This document shows positions 26,383-35,423 of a DNA stretch of 64,000 nt, piece by piece (the first letter of the stretch is position 1; the number at the start of each line of letters is the position of its first letter). A program made the translations under genes and the position numbers. Source of the DNA: Parabacteroides distasonis (lineage in GTDB: Bacteria > Bacteroidota > Bacteroidia > Bacteroidales > Tannerellaceae); the NCBI GenBank assembly GCA_015060925.1, contig SUXM01000015.1, positions 1-64,000 on the forward strand, read 5' to 3'. Under the pieces are notes generated by a model. It did not search any database, was not told the origin of the DNA, and worked only from the letters and a program-made list of their open reading frames with translations.

Positions 26383-26631
26383 ATGAAAAATGCCTTAAAT
26401 AATATTTGGAATTTTTATTACGAAGGGTTCACAACCATGAGCCAAACCAGTAAGATGTTATGGTTAATTATCTTTGTAAAACTATTCATTATGTTTGCGG
26501 TTCTGAAAGTTTTCTTCTTTCCATCGGAACTTTCACGTTACGATAACGACGAACAAAAAACAGCAGCAGTCATTCATAATCTGACTGAACGAGTAATCGA
26601 GACAACTCCTCCATCTTTGAATTCTAATTAA
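26383..26631 (+). CDS. DUF4492 small membrane protein of the cytochrome bd operon
   Basis: An 82-residue protein of the DUF4492 family with one hydrophobic helix at about 25-47 (MLWLIIFVKLFIMFAVLKVFFF) and a charged C-terminal tail. It is 16 bp upstream of cydA in the same direction. Its size, single helix and position recall CydX/CydS-type small subunits that stabilise bd oxidases in other phyla, although the sequence is not like CydX. A role as an accessory subunit is inference. Confidence 0.88.
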   Translation: MKNALNNIWNFYYEGFTTMSQTSKMLWLIIFVKLFIMFAVLKVFFFPSELSRYDNDEQKTAAVIHNLTERVIETTPPSLNSN

Positions 26632-26647
26632 TCTAAACAATAATACC

Positions 26648-28147
26648 ATGGATTTTTTATCATTAACAGATGCGTCCAGACTACAATTTGCGATGACTGC
26701 AATGTTTCACTGGATATTTGTTCCGCTAACTTTGGGACTGGGATTCATCATTGCATTTATGGAGACTCTCTACGTCAAAACAGGTGATGAGTTTTGGAAA
26801 AGAGCCACTAAGTACTGGATGAAACTTTTTGCCGTTAATTTTGCCATCGGCGTAGCAACCGGTATCATTTTGGAATTTGAATTTGGGACTAACTGGAGTA
26901 ATTACTCTTGGTTTGTTGGCGACATTTTTGGTGCACCATTGGCTATAGAAGGGATTTTTGCCTTTTTTATGGAAAGTACTTTCTTTGCCATCATGTATTT
27001 CGGTTGGGACAAAGTAAGTAAAAAAGCACATTTGGCTTCAACCTGGCTCACAGCTTTCGGAACAAACCTAAGTGCAGTTTGGATCCTAATCGCCAATGCT
27101 TGGATGCAATACCCCGTTGGAATGAAGTTTAACCTCGATACAGCCCGTAATGAGATGGTAGACTTTTGGGCTGTAGTTTCTTCTCCGGTAGCCATCAATA
27201 AAATTATCCATACAGTAGCCAACGGATATACCTTAGCTTCGGTTGTTGTTATTGGTGTTTGTGGCTGGTATTTATTGAAGAAAAGAAACTTCGACTTTTC
27301 TATCAAAAGCATGAAGGTGGCTTCCATTTTTGGTCTGATATCTCTACTTGTTGTCATAACTACAGGTGATAAATCAGCTTATCAAATAGCCCAAATACAA
27401 CCGATGAAATTAGCTGCTATGGAAGGTTTATACGATGGGACAAAAAGTGCACCATTGGTTGCTATAGGCATCCTAAATCCTGATAAAAACATTCATAACG
27501 AAGAACCGCCTTATCTGTTTGAAATCTCTATACCCTATGCCTTATCTTATCTGGCAGAACATGACTTAAATACATTCGTTCCGGGCATCAACGATCTGCT
27601 AAAAGATTTTCCCGAAAGACAAGCCAAAGGGAAATTAGCGATTAAGTCACTTCACGCCTATACAGAGGCCAAAAATGCAGGAGATACAGCTAATGCAGCT
27701 ATTCATAAAACAACTTTAGAAGAGAACTTCAAATATTTTGGTTATGGCTATTTGGAAAAACCGGAAGATGCCGTACCCAATGTACCCATCGTATTCTATG
27801 CTTTCCGCATCATGGTTATCTTAGGTAGCTTCTTTATCGTTTTCTTTTTGATTAATTTGTGGCTGACTAAAAAACAACAATACCCTCAATGGTGGTTGAT
27901 ATTAACCATCCTTTCCATTCCTTTGATTTATATCTGTTCACAATCAGGATGGATTGTTGCAGAGGTCGGAAGACAACCATGGACAATCCAAGATTTATTA
28001 CCTGTAAATGCTGCAATCTCCGGGAATGAAGTAAGTAACGTCATCACGACCATCTTAATATTCTTCTCTTTGTTTACAGTTTTACTGATTGCAGAACTGA
28101 AAATCATGTTTAAGATAATCAAACAAGGGCCTGAAACAATTGAATAA
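26648..28147 (+). CDS. cydA: Cytochrome bd ubiquinol/menaquinol oxidase subunit I
   Basis: A 499-residue membrane subunit that oxidises quinol and carries the haems of the high-affinity bd oxidase. The N-terminal TAMFHWIFVPL holds His21, equivalent to the E. coli haem b595 ligand. The GWIVAEVGRQPW signature is near residue 434. The Q-loop is of the short type, around AQIQPMKLAAMEGLY. Nine helices are expected. It allows an anaerobe to scavenge trace oxygen. It follows the DUF4492 gene by 16 bp and precedes cydB by 18 bp. Confidence 0.97.
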   Translation: MDFLSLTDASRLQFAMTAMFHWIFVPLTLGLGFIIAFMETLYVKTGDEFWKRATKYWMKLFAVNFAIGVATGIILEFEFGTNWSNYSWFVGDIFGAPLAIEGIFAFFMESTFFAIMYFGWDKVSKKAHLASTWLTAFGTNLSAVWILIANAWMQYPVGMKFNLDTARNEMVDFWAVVSSPVAINKIIHTVANGYTLASVVVIGVCGWYLLKKRNFDFSIKSMKVASIFGLISLLVVITTGDKSAYQIAQIQPMKLAAMEGLYDGTKSAPLVAIGILNPDKNIHNEEPPYLFEISIPYALSYLAEHDLNTFVPGINDLLKDFPERQAKGKLAIKSLHAYTEAKNAGDTANAAIHKTTLEENFKYFGYGYLEKPEDAVPNVPIVFYAFRIMVILGSFFIVFFLINLWLTKKQQYPQWWLILTILSIPLIYICSQSGWIVAEVGRQPWTIQDLLPVNAAISGNEVSNVITTILIFFSLFTVLLIAELKIMFKIIKQGPETIE

Positions 28148-28165
28148 AATAAAAAACATGAACTT

Positions 28166-29311
28166 ATGGAAACACTCTATATTTTACAACATTACTGGTG
28201 GGCATTAATCTCCCTGTTAGGAGCCATTTTGGTATTCTTGATGTTCGTACAAGGAGGACAATCACTTTTGTTTGGTACAGCCCGCAATGAATCAGATCGA
28301 ACGTTGATATTAAATACCTTCGGCCACAAATGGGAATTGACATTTACGACATTGGTCACCTTTGGGGGAGCCGCTTTTGCAGCCTATCCCCTGTTCTACT
28401 CTACCAGTTTTGGCGGAGCATTTTGGCTTTGGATGTCTATACTGTTATTATTCGTACTGCAAGCAGTTTCTTATGAATATCGAGGAAAAATTGACAACCT
28501 GTTGGGTGCTCGTACATACGAGATCTTTCTTTTTTTGAACGGCACATTGGGTTGCCTCTTATTGGGAGTAGCTGTAGGTATGTTCTTCACCGGTGGGGCT
28601 TTTACCATCAATAAAATGAACCTTACCGACACATCTAACCCTATCATCTCCGAATGGGCACTTCCGACCAAAGGTTTGGAAGCAATCTTTGTACCTTTTA
28701 ACCTATTGTTAGGAATCGGAGTCTTCTTAGCTGCCCGAACATTAGGATTGCTTTATGCCATTACCTACATTGATGAACCGGACTTTGTGAAACGATGCAA
28801 GACGGAACTAAAAATCACAGGTATCGTTTTTGTTTTAGGTTTTGTCGCAATTCTGATATACCTATCGATGCTTACCGGATTACAAGCTCATGCAGACGGA
28901 ACATTCACTCCGGTAGCCCATAAGTTTTTCTTCAATTTCGTGGATTTAGGTTGGCCGATAGCTGTACTTTTGATAGGCGTTGTTGGAGTATTGACAGGCT
29001 TGATACGCTCTTTTTTAGGCAAAGAAAAATATAATTTTTACATCACCGGAATTGGCGTAATTTTAGCCGTATGGCCTCTATTGATTTGTGCAGGATTTAA
29101 TGATACCGCCTATTTTGCATCAACCGTTTCACCGGAAGATTCGCTTTCTTTGGCGAATAGTTCTTCAAGTGAATTCACCCTTACAGTCATGACATACGCA
29201 TCATTAGCTATACCGTTTGTCATTGCTTATATTGTTTATGTGTGGCGAGCCCTGACTCGAAAGAAAATATCTACCCGTACACTCCAAAGTAAAGAGTCGG
29301 AAACCTATTAG
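28166..29311 (+). CDS. cydB: Cytochrome bd oxidase subunit II
   Basis: A 381-residue partner of CydA with eight or nine helices. It opens METLYILQHYWWALISLLGAILVFLMFVQGGQ, matching the CydB N-terminal helix with the conserved GGQ turn. The FNDTAYFAS...DSLSLANSSSS segment near residue 315-335 is the usual second-last periplasmic loop. It is the last gene of the DUF4492-cydA-cydB operon and faces the hsdR gene across a bidirectional terminator. Confidence 0.96.
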   Translation: METLYILQHYWWALISLLGAILVFLMFVQGGQSLLFGTARNESDRTLILNTFGHKWELTFTTLVTFGGAAFAAYPLFYSTSFGGAFWLWMSILLLFVLQAVSYEYRGKIDNLLGARTYEIFLFLNGTLGCLLLGVAVGMFFTGGAFTINKMNLTDTSNPIISEWALPTKGLEAIFVPFNLLLGIGVFLAARTLGLLYAITYIDEPDFVKRCKTELKITGIVFVLGFVAILIYLSMLTGLQAHADGTFTPVAHKFFFNFVDLGWPIAVLLIGVVGVLTGLIRSFLGKEKYNFYITGIGVILAVWPLLICAGFNDTAYFASTVSPEDSLSLANSSSSEFTLTVMTYASLAIPFVIAYIVYVWRALTRKKISTRTLQSKESETY

Positions 29312-29365
29312 AACATGATAGCCAATAGGAATATACCTTACGTCACATAGGTAGAAATTGAGAAG

Positions 29366-29406
29366 AGATTGATGGTAATAAATATTTACCACCGATCTCT
29401 TTTTTA
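29366..29406. terminator. Bidirectional terminator between cydB and hsdR
   Basis: GAGATTGATGGTAA pairs with TTACCACCGATCTC around TAAATA, with A and T runs on the outer sides. It lies between the convergent cydB and hsdR genes, and the hsdR stop codon touches its right edge. Confidence 0.75.
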
Positions 29407-32400
29407 ATTTCCTGTTATTGATAACGGTTCAATGACATTGTGAATGTTATCGATATACTTAGCTAATGGAAGCATATAAGAACTGAACACCGATAGTTTC
29501 TCATCAAATGGAGCTTCATTCACCACTATATCCTTGGTAATATCACCATTCTCACAAACGTATGAAATAACTGTCATTAAGAACTCTTCCTGCTCTGCAT
29601 TCAATTCTGCACCGGAAATGAATGTAGCAAATCTTTCAACCGCTTCTTTTCGGTTTACTCCAATAATAGAACGGATAAAGATAGCCACATTTGCACCGCA
29701 TAACATTCCTGCTGTATATCTGTCATAGTCTTCTTTACTCCCAAGTTCTTTCCATAAGATTCTTTCCAGTTCACAAACATCCTTACCAGTCAATTGTTCC
29801 ATTGAATAAATCTTATTGAGTACCGGTAGATTTCTGTTCTCAGCAAGGAAATCCAGAATTCTTTGCTTATATGAAACTCTGGTTACAATGCCTGTATTTT
29901 CTCCACCAAAAGAGATAACATCTTCAATATCGACAACAAACCACTTATTCTTGTCTCCAATCAAGAATTTAGTCAAGTCTCTTAATTCTGTACGCACCTT
30001 TTCTAACCACGATAGAGACACATTTTCCCAACATATAGGATTAAGTACCTCTTTGATCGTTTTCATTTTTGCTTGAATCTGAGGGATAGAAGCTTTTTCC
30101 TGTAATTTTTCAGCAACGAACTGAACGTTCCGGATAGCTTTTCCAGCACCGACCTCATCATCAAGTGTAGACAGTTCTATTGCTAATAGCAAAACATCAA
30201 ACTTCTTAGCATTTTCATCTTGAGTATTCTTTGTCAGAAGTGGAGCAATATCATTTTTTAATGTCAATGTATCCAGTTCAGAGATATACACCCATGCAGA
30301 TTCTTCTTTGAAATGACTTACCTGTTCCCACTTTGCTCTAACCGAGATATGACTATCCGATAAGATGACGACCTGTTCTTTTAACAGCGTTTTAATCTCA
30401 TCATGGAGGTTCTTGGCAAATTCATCCTCCTGATATTTTTGATGCTGTAAATGGAAAGCAATATCAGTACGTAAACCAAACAATCGTTCTGTTAATGATT
30501 GCGTAGAAATCATCTCTTTTCCATTAGGATTCTTTTCAAAGTAATCAAAGTTACAACACCAATCGAAGATATAGAACTCCTTCTTATCCTCATTACCAAA
30601 GATTCCCTGAGATAAACGTGTACCACGTCCAATCATCTGCATAAACTTGATTTTGGACTTAACAGGCTTGAAGAATACTAAATTCAATACATCAGGTACA
30701 TCAATCCCTGTATCTAACATATCCACAGAAACAGCAATCTGAGGATCAGCATCTCTTTTCTCAAACTTATCTATCAAATTTTGTGCGTATGTAACCTGAT
30801 TATCGATTAAGACACAAAATTCAGAACCATACTCAGGATATAGTTTATTGAATCGTTCCACAATCAGTTCTGCATGTGTATGACGATAGGCAAAAATGAT
30901 AGTTTTACCAATCCGTTCGCCACTCTGCACCTTCAATCCGTTCGCCATTAAATCTTGCAACACCTTGTCAATAGTGTCAAGGTTATGGATATAGGTAAAC
31001 AGCTCGTTATTATTAATATCACGCACATACTTAGCCTTTTCATACATCACAGCTTCATTTGCAACCTTCTTCGAATAAAGATCTAATGCTTTTCGGGTCA
31101 TTTCATATTCCCAAATCTGCTCCATCTGGTTCTTTTCCTCTTCCGTCAGATTGCTATACTTGATACCCTCTTTCAGTATTACAGAACCCCGTTTAAACCC
31201 AGCATAATTCACAAGGTATCCATCCGACACAGCATCCTCCAATTCATACGCATAGTTTGGTGAACCCTGCTCCATCTCAAAAATATCGTATGTAGATTTG
31301 TCCACTTCATCACGTGGGGTTGCAGTTAATCCAATCAGCATGGCATCAAAATAATTGAATATCGCACCATATTTGCCAAAGATTGAACGGTGAGCCTCAT
31401 CGATGATAATTAAATCGAATCTACCCACAGAGAACATTTTTTCATCCGTATCAATAAAGTTAATCATGGTTTGATACGTTGAAAAAATAATTCGTGCATT
31501 TAAATCACGCTCTCCACCTTCATTTAACACACAGGTTGTCTCATTAGGGAGTAACTTCACAAAATTCTTGTGAGCCTGTTTTACCAATGAGGTTCTGTCG
31601 GCAAGGAAAAGCACATTTTTTACCCAATCATTCCGTTTGAGAACATCCACTAATGATATGGCAACACGCGTCTTTCCTGTTCCTGTTGCCATCACAAGCA
31701 AACCTTTTCTATGCTTGCTGTTATAATGTTCACAAACAGCCTTAATAGCCGTTTTCTGGTAATATCTATCGGTTATATCATCCTTGATGGTGAAATCTGA
31801 TATATCCTTTCTTCCACGTTTTTGTATCAATCTTTCCAAATCTTCTTCCGTATGGAAACTATACAATCTTCTTGGAGGATACCCCAATCCATCAATGATA
31901 TAGGTTTGGAATCCGTTGGTGTAATAAATCACCGGACGGACACCATATTGTTTTTCTAAGCAGTCGGCATACAGTTCAGCTTGATGCTTGCCCTTTGTTG
32001 ATGATACTGATGTTCTTTTCGCTTCGATTACAGCCAGAGGTTTACCATTACTTCCAAACAATACATAATCAGCATACCCCACTTCATGAGCGTTTGGCAT
32101 ACCTTGTAATTCCACCTCAATGCAAGCCTTAGAGGGTTGAATCAGTCCATCTGTATCCAAAATACTCCAACCTGCTTCCCGTAGCATCAAGTCGATGTAC
32201 ATCCGACGAGTTTCTGCCTCCGAAATATCGCTTGGTAATAGTTCCACCGGAGCTGTCGATTTCACTGCAACCTTATCTGCTGCTTCGATAATCTTTTCAG
32301 ATGGTGCAATTATTTTAACAGATACAGGTACTACTACAGGAACTTGAGGTGCTTCCGGTATCAAATTCCTATCAAATGGTTTAACACTTTCGACTATCCT

Positions 32401-32769
32401 TAGTTTAAGAAGAATCGCTGCTACCACATTGTAGATGTTGAGCAGGCAGAAGAACGATTCCTTTTTGCTGACCGATGCGGCATGGGCTGCACAGTTACCC
32501 ACTTTCCTCACATAGTGAACAGCCATCATCACCTTCTCATCCCCAATAAACTCCTTGAAAGGCTCTCCATCCACCATCTCAAAGAGTGATGTTCGCTCTG
32601 AGATAGGCAAGTTCTTCATTTGATAGAGTGAACGTACAATGTACTCCAATGCTCTACGAGCATTGATTGCACTGAAATCGGGATTGCTTATTTGATTCTC
32701 CTCTGCTGCAGAACAGAACCTATGCAAATCATTCAGTTCTAAGTCTCTTAGGTAGTCAAAGTTCCTCAT
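29404..32769 (-). CDS. hsdR: Type I restriction enzyme subunit R with N-terminal DUF4145
   Basis: A 1121-residue motor and nuclease subunit. Residues about 1-110 form a DUF4145 domain (RALEYIVRSLYQ...), the EcoEI-like layout. The nuclease core is DYVLFGSNGKPLAVIEAKR (about 235-252), a PD-ExK site. The SF2 helicase has ATGTGKTRVA (Walker A), DEAHRS (II) and GLTATPRD (III), plus the C-terminal motif MIGRGTRLSQ (VI). It translocates and cleaves DNA lacking the host methylation pattern. It follows hsdS by two bases. Confidence 0.96.
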   Translation of the reverse strand: MRNFDYLRDLELNDLHRFCSAAEENQISNPDFSAINARRALEYIVRSLYQMKNLPISERTSLFEMVDGEPFKEFIGDEKVMMAVHYVRKVGNCAAHAASVSKKESFFCLLNIYNVVAAILLKLRIVESVKPFDRNLIPEAPQVPVVVPVSVKIIAPSEKIIEAADKVAVKSTAPVELLPSDISEAETRRMYIDLMLREAGWSILDTDGLIQPSKACIEVELQGMPNAHEVGYADYVLFGSNGKPLAVIEAKRTSVSSTKGKHQAELYADCLEKQYGVRPVIYYTNGFQTYIIDGLGYPPRRLYSFHTEEDLERLIQKRGRKDISDFTIKDDITDRYYQKTAIKAVCEHYNSKHRKGLLVMATGTGKTRVAISLVDVLKRNDWVKNVLFLADRTSLVKQAHKNFVKLLPNETTCVLNEGGERDLNARIIFSTYQTMINFIDTDEKMFSVGRFDLIIIDEAHRSIFGKYGAIFNYFDAMLIGLTATPRDEVDKSTYDIFEMEQGSPNYAYELEDAVSDGYLVNYAGFKRGSVILKEGIKYSNLTEEEKNQMEQIWEYEMTRKALDLYSKKVANEAVMYEKAKYVRDINNNELFTYIHNLDTIDKVLQDLMANGLKVQSGERIGKTIIFAYRHTHAELIVERFNKLYPEYGSEFCVLIDNQVTYAQNLIDKFEKRDADPQIAVSVDMLDTGIDVPDVLNLVFFKPVKSKIKFMQMIGRGTRLSQGIFGNEDKKEFYIFDWCCNFDYFEKNPNGKEMISTQSLTERLFGLRTDIAFHLQHQKYQEDEFAKNLHDEIKTLLKEQVVILSDSHISVRAKWEQVSHFKEESAWVYISELDTLTLKNDIAPLLTKNTQDENAKKFDVLLLAIELSTLDDEVGAGKAIRNVQFVAEKLQEKASIPQIQAKMKTIKEVLNPICWENVSLSWLEKVRTELRDLTKFLIGDKNKWFVVDIEDVISFGGENTGIVTRVSYKQRILDFLAENRNLPVLNKIYSMEQLTGKDVCELERILWKELGSKEDYDRYTAGMLCGANVAIFIRSIIGVNRKEAVERFATFISGAELNAEQEEFLMTVISYVCENGDITKDIVVNEAPFDEKLSVFSSYMLPLAKYIDNIHNVIEPLSITGN

Positions 32770-32771
32770 AT

Positions 32772-33902
32772 TCAGTTGAAATAATAGTCCATACGACTGT
32801 TAAACAGTGTCTCTACTTCGGCTAAAGATTTAGCCACCAATTGTTTCTGATTTTCAATACTTTGAATGATCTCCACAAATCTTTTTTGCAATTCAAGTGG
32901 CGGTAATATCTGTTTAAACGTCTTCATTATAGTGGTATTTAAGTTTGGTTGTACTCCATCAGGAGCAATACTTCTAAAATATTTCGTACAGAAATTAATA
33001 GATTTAAGGAAAAATATTTTCTCTACTTCATTTGAGACGTTATCTAAAGCCAACCAACCATCATGAATACAACCATCAAAAGTAATAATTCTTGCGAACC
33101 CTAGAGAAACTCCACAATTAGCAAAGATTAGACTTCCAGAGTTTATATATCGAGTTTTCTTTAACCCTTCTTCAATAATATGTTCCTTCGTTTTTGTAAG
33201 GTATATACTATCACCTTGTGTTGCATCTCCAATTTTAATCCAAGGAATGTTCCCTCCAAGAAATTTCTCAATTGGACGAGGTGATCCTCCTCTATAAACA
33301 TCACATATCTCCTCTACACGTTTTGTATCCCATCCCTTTTCATTCTCCACAGGGTCACCAAACATTTCGTAAAAGATGGATCGTGCAAAGGCATCATATT
33401 CCTTCAACTGCTGTTTCTTCTTTTCTATGATACTATATAGACAATCCAACTCTGCCACAATCTTTTCTTGCTCAGAGAGAGGGGGAACTGGTATTTGTAA
33501 ATCGTTTAGAACAGACTTACCAATAGACTTAAAAGTAGAGCCTGTACCCTGCGATATTATTTTTTCTCTATTTGCAATCAATGCATGATACAAGAATGAC
33601 TGACCAACTTCGCTACTATTCTTTATAGCTGCTAAACCTCGCCCAATACAACACTGCAAGTTAGCAATATTTATTGCACCAATTGGAGCACGAACAGAAA
33701 TTAAAATGTCGCTCATATCTGCTATACGAATTGGAGCATTACAATATACTCTAACTTTCGGGTAAATTCTCCCAAAATCAGCATTTCCTTGAAAGAATGG
33801 TAATCCTTCTGCCAAATCATTATATGTATCTGAACTAGGAGATTGACCCATTTGTATGGTGCAAACCTCACCCAATTTCTTTATCTCCCAACCTTGTTTC
33901 AT
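32772..33902 (-). CDS. hsdS: Type I restriction-modification specificity subunit S
   Basis: A 376-residue DNA recognition subunit with two target-recognition domains (about 1-130 and 190-330) separated by conserved helices. The first spacer reads PPLSEQEKIVAELDCLYSIIEKKK and the second PPLELQKRFVEIIQSIENQK. A two-part recognition sequence is expected but cannot be predicted here. It overlaps the upstream ATPase gene by four bases and lies two bases before hsdR. No second hsdS copy or invertase is visible in the window, so inversion-type switching is not supported. Confidence 0.95.
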   Translation of the reverse strand: MKQGWEIKKLGEVCTIQMGQSPSSDTYNDLAEGLPFFQGNADFGRIYPKVRVYCNAPIRIADMSDILISVRAPIGAINIANLQCCIGRGLAAIKNSSEVGQSFLYHALIANREKIISQGTGSTFKSIGKSVLNDLQIPVPPLSEQEKIVAELDCLYSIIEKKKQQLKEYDAFARSIFYEMFGDPVENEKGWDTKRVEEICDVYRGGSPRPIEKFLGGNIPWIKIGDATQGDSIYLTKTKEHIIEEGLKKTRYINSGSLIFANCGVSLGFARIITFDGCIHDGWLALDNVSNEVEKIFFLKSINFCTKYFRSIAPDGVQPNLNTTIMKTFKQILPPLELQKRFVEIIQSIENQKQLVAKSLAEVETLFNSRMDYYFN

Positions 33903-35404
33903 ATCGAATTTTCCTCTTTTCTATGTTCTTTGTTGCTTTCTTCAATCAAGCGATACAATTGCAATCCCAGTTCGGTGAGATAGTACTGCTGCTTGGGGTG
34001 ATGAGGGGTTTCAGGGTGGGTCTTAGCCAATATACCTGCCTCGAGTCCCGGGTTGATATATTGTGCAATGAATAGCCGTTTACTGAGGTGTGAACAGTTA
34101 GTGAACAGTTGCAGATTCGAAGTGCTCGCTTTCTTGTCTTTTAAACTGATAATCAACGATATTAGCTGATGTGAACAGTTGGTGAACAGTTGGTGAACAG
34201 TTGGTGATAAGCTCTCGGCTTTCGGTTCCTTCACAATAACGCTGAATGCAGTCAATAACCTTACATTGAAAGTCGCTTCCGGACTTCCGTTTTCTTTCAG
34301 CAACTGCAAAACTTCACCCACTCCATGATTGAACATATTTACATAGTTCAGTGTACGCATCATCTCGGCCACAACACTATTACGGTAATCGTTCACAAAC
34401 GGGAAGTTTTCTGGACGGGCTTGTCCGTACAAGCCGCCTGGATTCATAATTTCTATATGCGTATCGTACTGATAAAGTCGTATAGGCATATTAGCCTGAT
34501 AATCCCGATGCATCACCGCATTCATCAACAACTCACGCAAAGCCTTATAGGGGTAGTTATGCACATTCTTTTCTCTAAGGATACTCACCGGTACCGGTCG
34601 TTGCGTGATAATGCCATCGCGGATGAAGTTTTCCAATTCGGGTAACATTCGATAGAGACATCCTTCGAAGCGTCGCTCGTTGAGGATGGTGCCGGCATTA
34701 TTTTCGCCACTGAAACGCACGAATTGCAGGTAGGCTCCTGGCATAAAGTATTTGGGATTGCGACCAAACATGACCAATGCTGCATATGTGGGGCAATCGT
34801 ACTGCATATTGTAAAGCCGCAACGATGCCAACTGCTCTTTCAACGGACGATGGTCATTTTTCAGCACTTCGGTTTCGATAGCTTTAGGCAAGTATTCTGA
34901 AACAATGACATCGGTATATAAATCATCAAGTGTAGCTTCACGGCACGGACAGGTATCGAAAGTGGGTAAACTCGCGGCACAACGTTCGGACAATATACGC
35001 TCTTCCTCCTTTGTCGCAATATCTCTACGGGGGCCTATGCGGATAAACGTACGGCCACGATAGCGAACGGGCGTATCGAATGATGGAGTTACCTCGACAA
35101 CCAACACATCGCCCTCATCGGTTACAACCTTTTCCGTTGTCATCACAGGCAAAGGAAGGATGTTCCCATCCGAACGAATGCTACTTATCCGCTTCATAAG
35201 TGCGTCGGTCACTTGTAGTCCGCTCAGTACACCGTCGTCTTTTACTCCAATGAGTAAATACCCCTTCCGACGTGACCCCGGCATGTCATTAGCAAAGGCA
35301 CATATCGCCTCCTGAAATTTATCCATGTCGCTAACCGAAACCGTGCGTTCTATGCGGTAGTCTTCGTCCGAAGAGATGAGACTATATAATTCTTCTTTTG
35401 TCAT
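33899..35404 (-). CDS. AlbA_2 (Schlafen-like) DNA-binding ATPase embedded in the type I locus
   Basis: A 501-residue protein often annotated as ATP-binding or RecG-like regulator. The N-terminal AlbA_2 domain (about 15-125) shows EAICAFAND and GYLLIGVKDDG. A HATPase_c_4 domain follows with the N box ALRELLMNAVMHRDY and the G box EIMNPGGLYG. Residues about 401-411 (SPTVHQLFTNC) are encoded by three perfect 11-bp tandem repeats, with two further copies about 20 codons later. The C-terminus looks like a winged helix (TELGLQLYRLIEE). It lies 19 bp after hsdM and overlaps hsdS by four bases, so it is made together with the RM enzyme. A regulatory or defence role is inference. Confidence 0.88.
   Translation of the reverse strand: MTKEELYSLISSDEDYRIERTVSVSDMDKFQEAICAFANDMPGSRRKGYLLIGVKDDGVLSGLQVTDALMKRISSIRSDGNILPLPVMTTEKVVTDEGDVLVVEVTPSFDTPVRYRGRTFIRIGPRRDIATKEEERILSERCAASLPTFDTCPCREATLDDLYTDVIVSEYLPKAIETEVLKNDHRPLKEQLASLRLYNMQYDCPTYAALVMFGRNPKYFMPGAYLQFVRFSGENNAGTILNERRFEGCLYRMLPELENFIRDGIITQRPVPVSILREKNVHNYPYKALRELLMNAVMHRDYQANMPIRLYQYDTHIEIMNPGGLYGQARPENFPFVNDYRNSVVAEMMRTLNYVNMFNHGVGEVLQLLKENGSPEATFNVRLLTAFSVIVKEPKAESLSPTVHQLFTNCSHQLISLIISLKDKKASTSNLQLFTNCSHLSKRLFIAQYINPGLEAGILAKTHPETPHHPKQQYYLTELGLQLYRLIEESNKEHRKEENSI
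34090..34111. repeat. Two-copy 11-bp tandem repeat in the AlbA_2 ATPase gene
   Basis: GTGAACAGTTA followed by GTGAACAGTTG, the same unit as the three-copy array about 60 bp away. Both arrays are in the coding region, and recombination between them would delete 81 bp, which is a multiple of three. Confidence 0.85.
34171..34203. repeat. Three-copy perfect 11-bp tandem repeat in the AlbA_2 ATPase gene
   Basis: GTGAACAGTTG occurs three times head to tail without a mismatch. The period of 11 is not a multiple of three, so gain or loss of one unit changes the reading frame. I translated both outcomes. Loss gives a stop about 30 codons later, at the two-copy array. Gain gives a stop within 20 codons. 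Only the present number keeps the C-terminal about 90 residues. Confidence 0.92.
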
Positions 35405-35423
35405 AGCTAATTTTAGTTACTAA

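Noticed and set aside
34090..34203. CRISPR-like array
   Set aside because: Units are only 11 bp, directly adjacent without spacers, and lie within an open reading frame.
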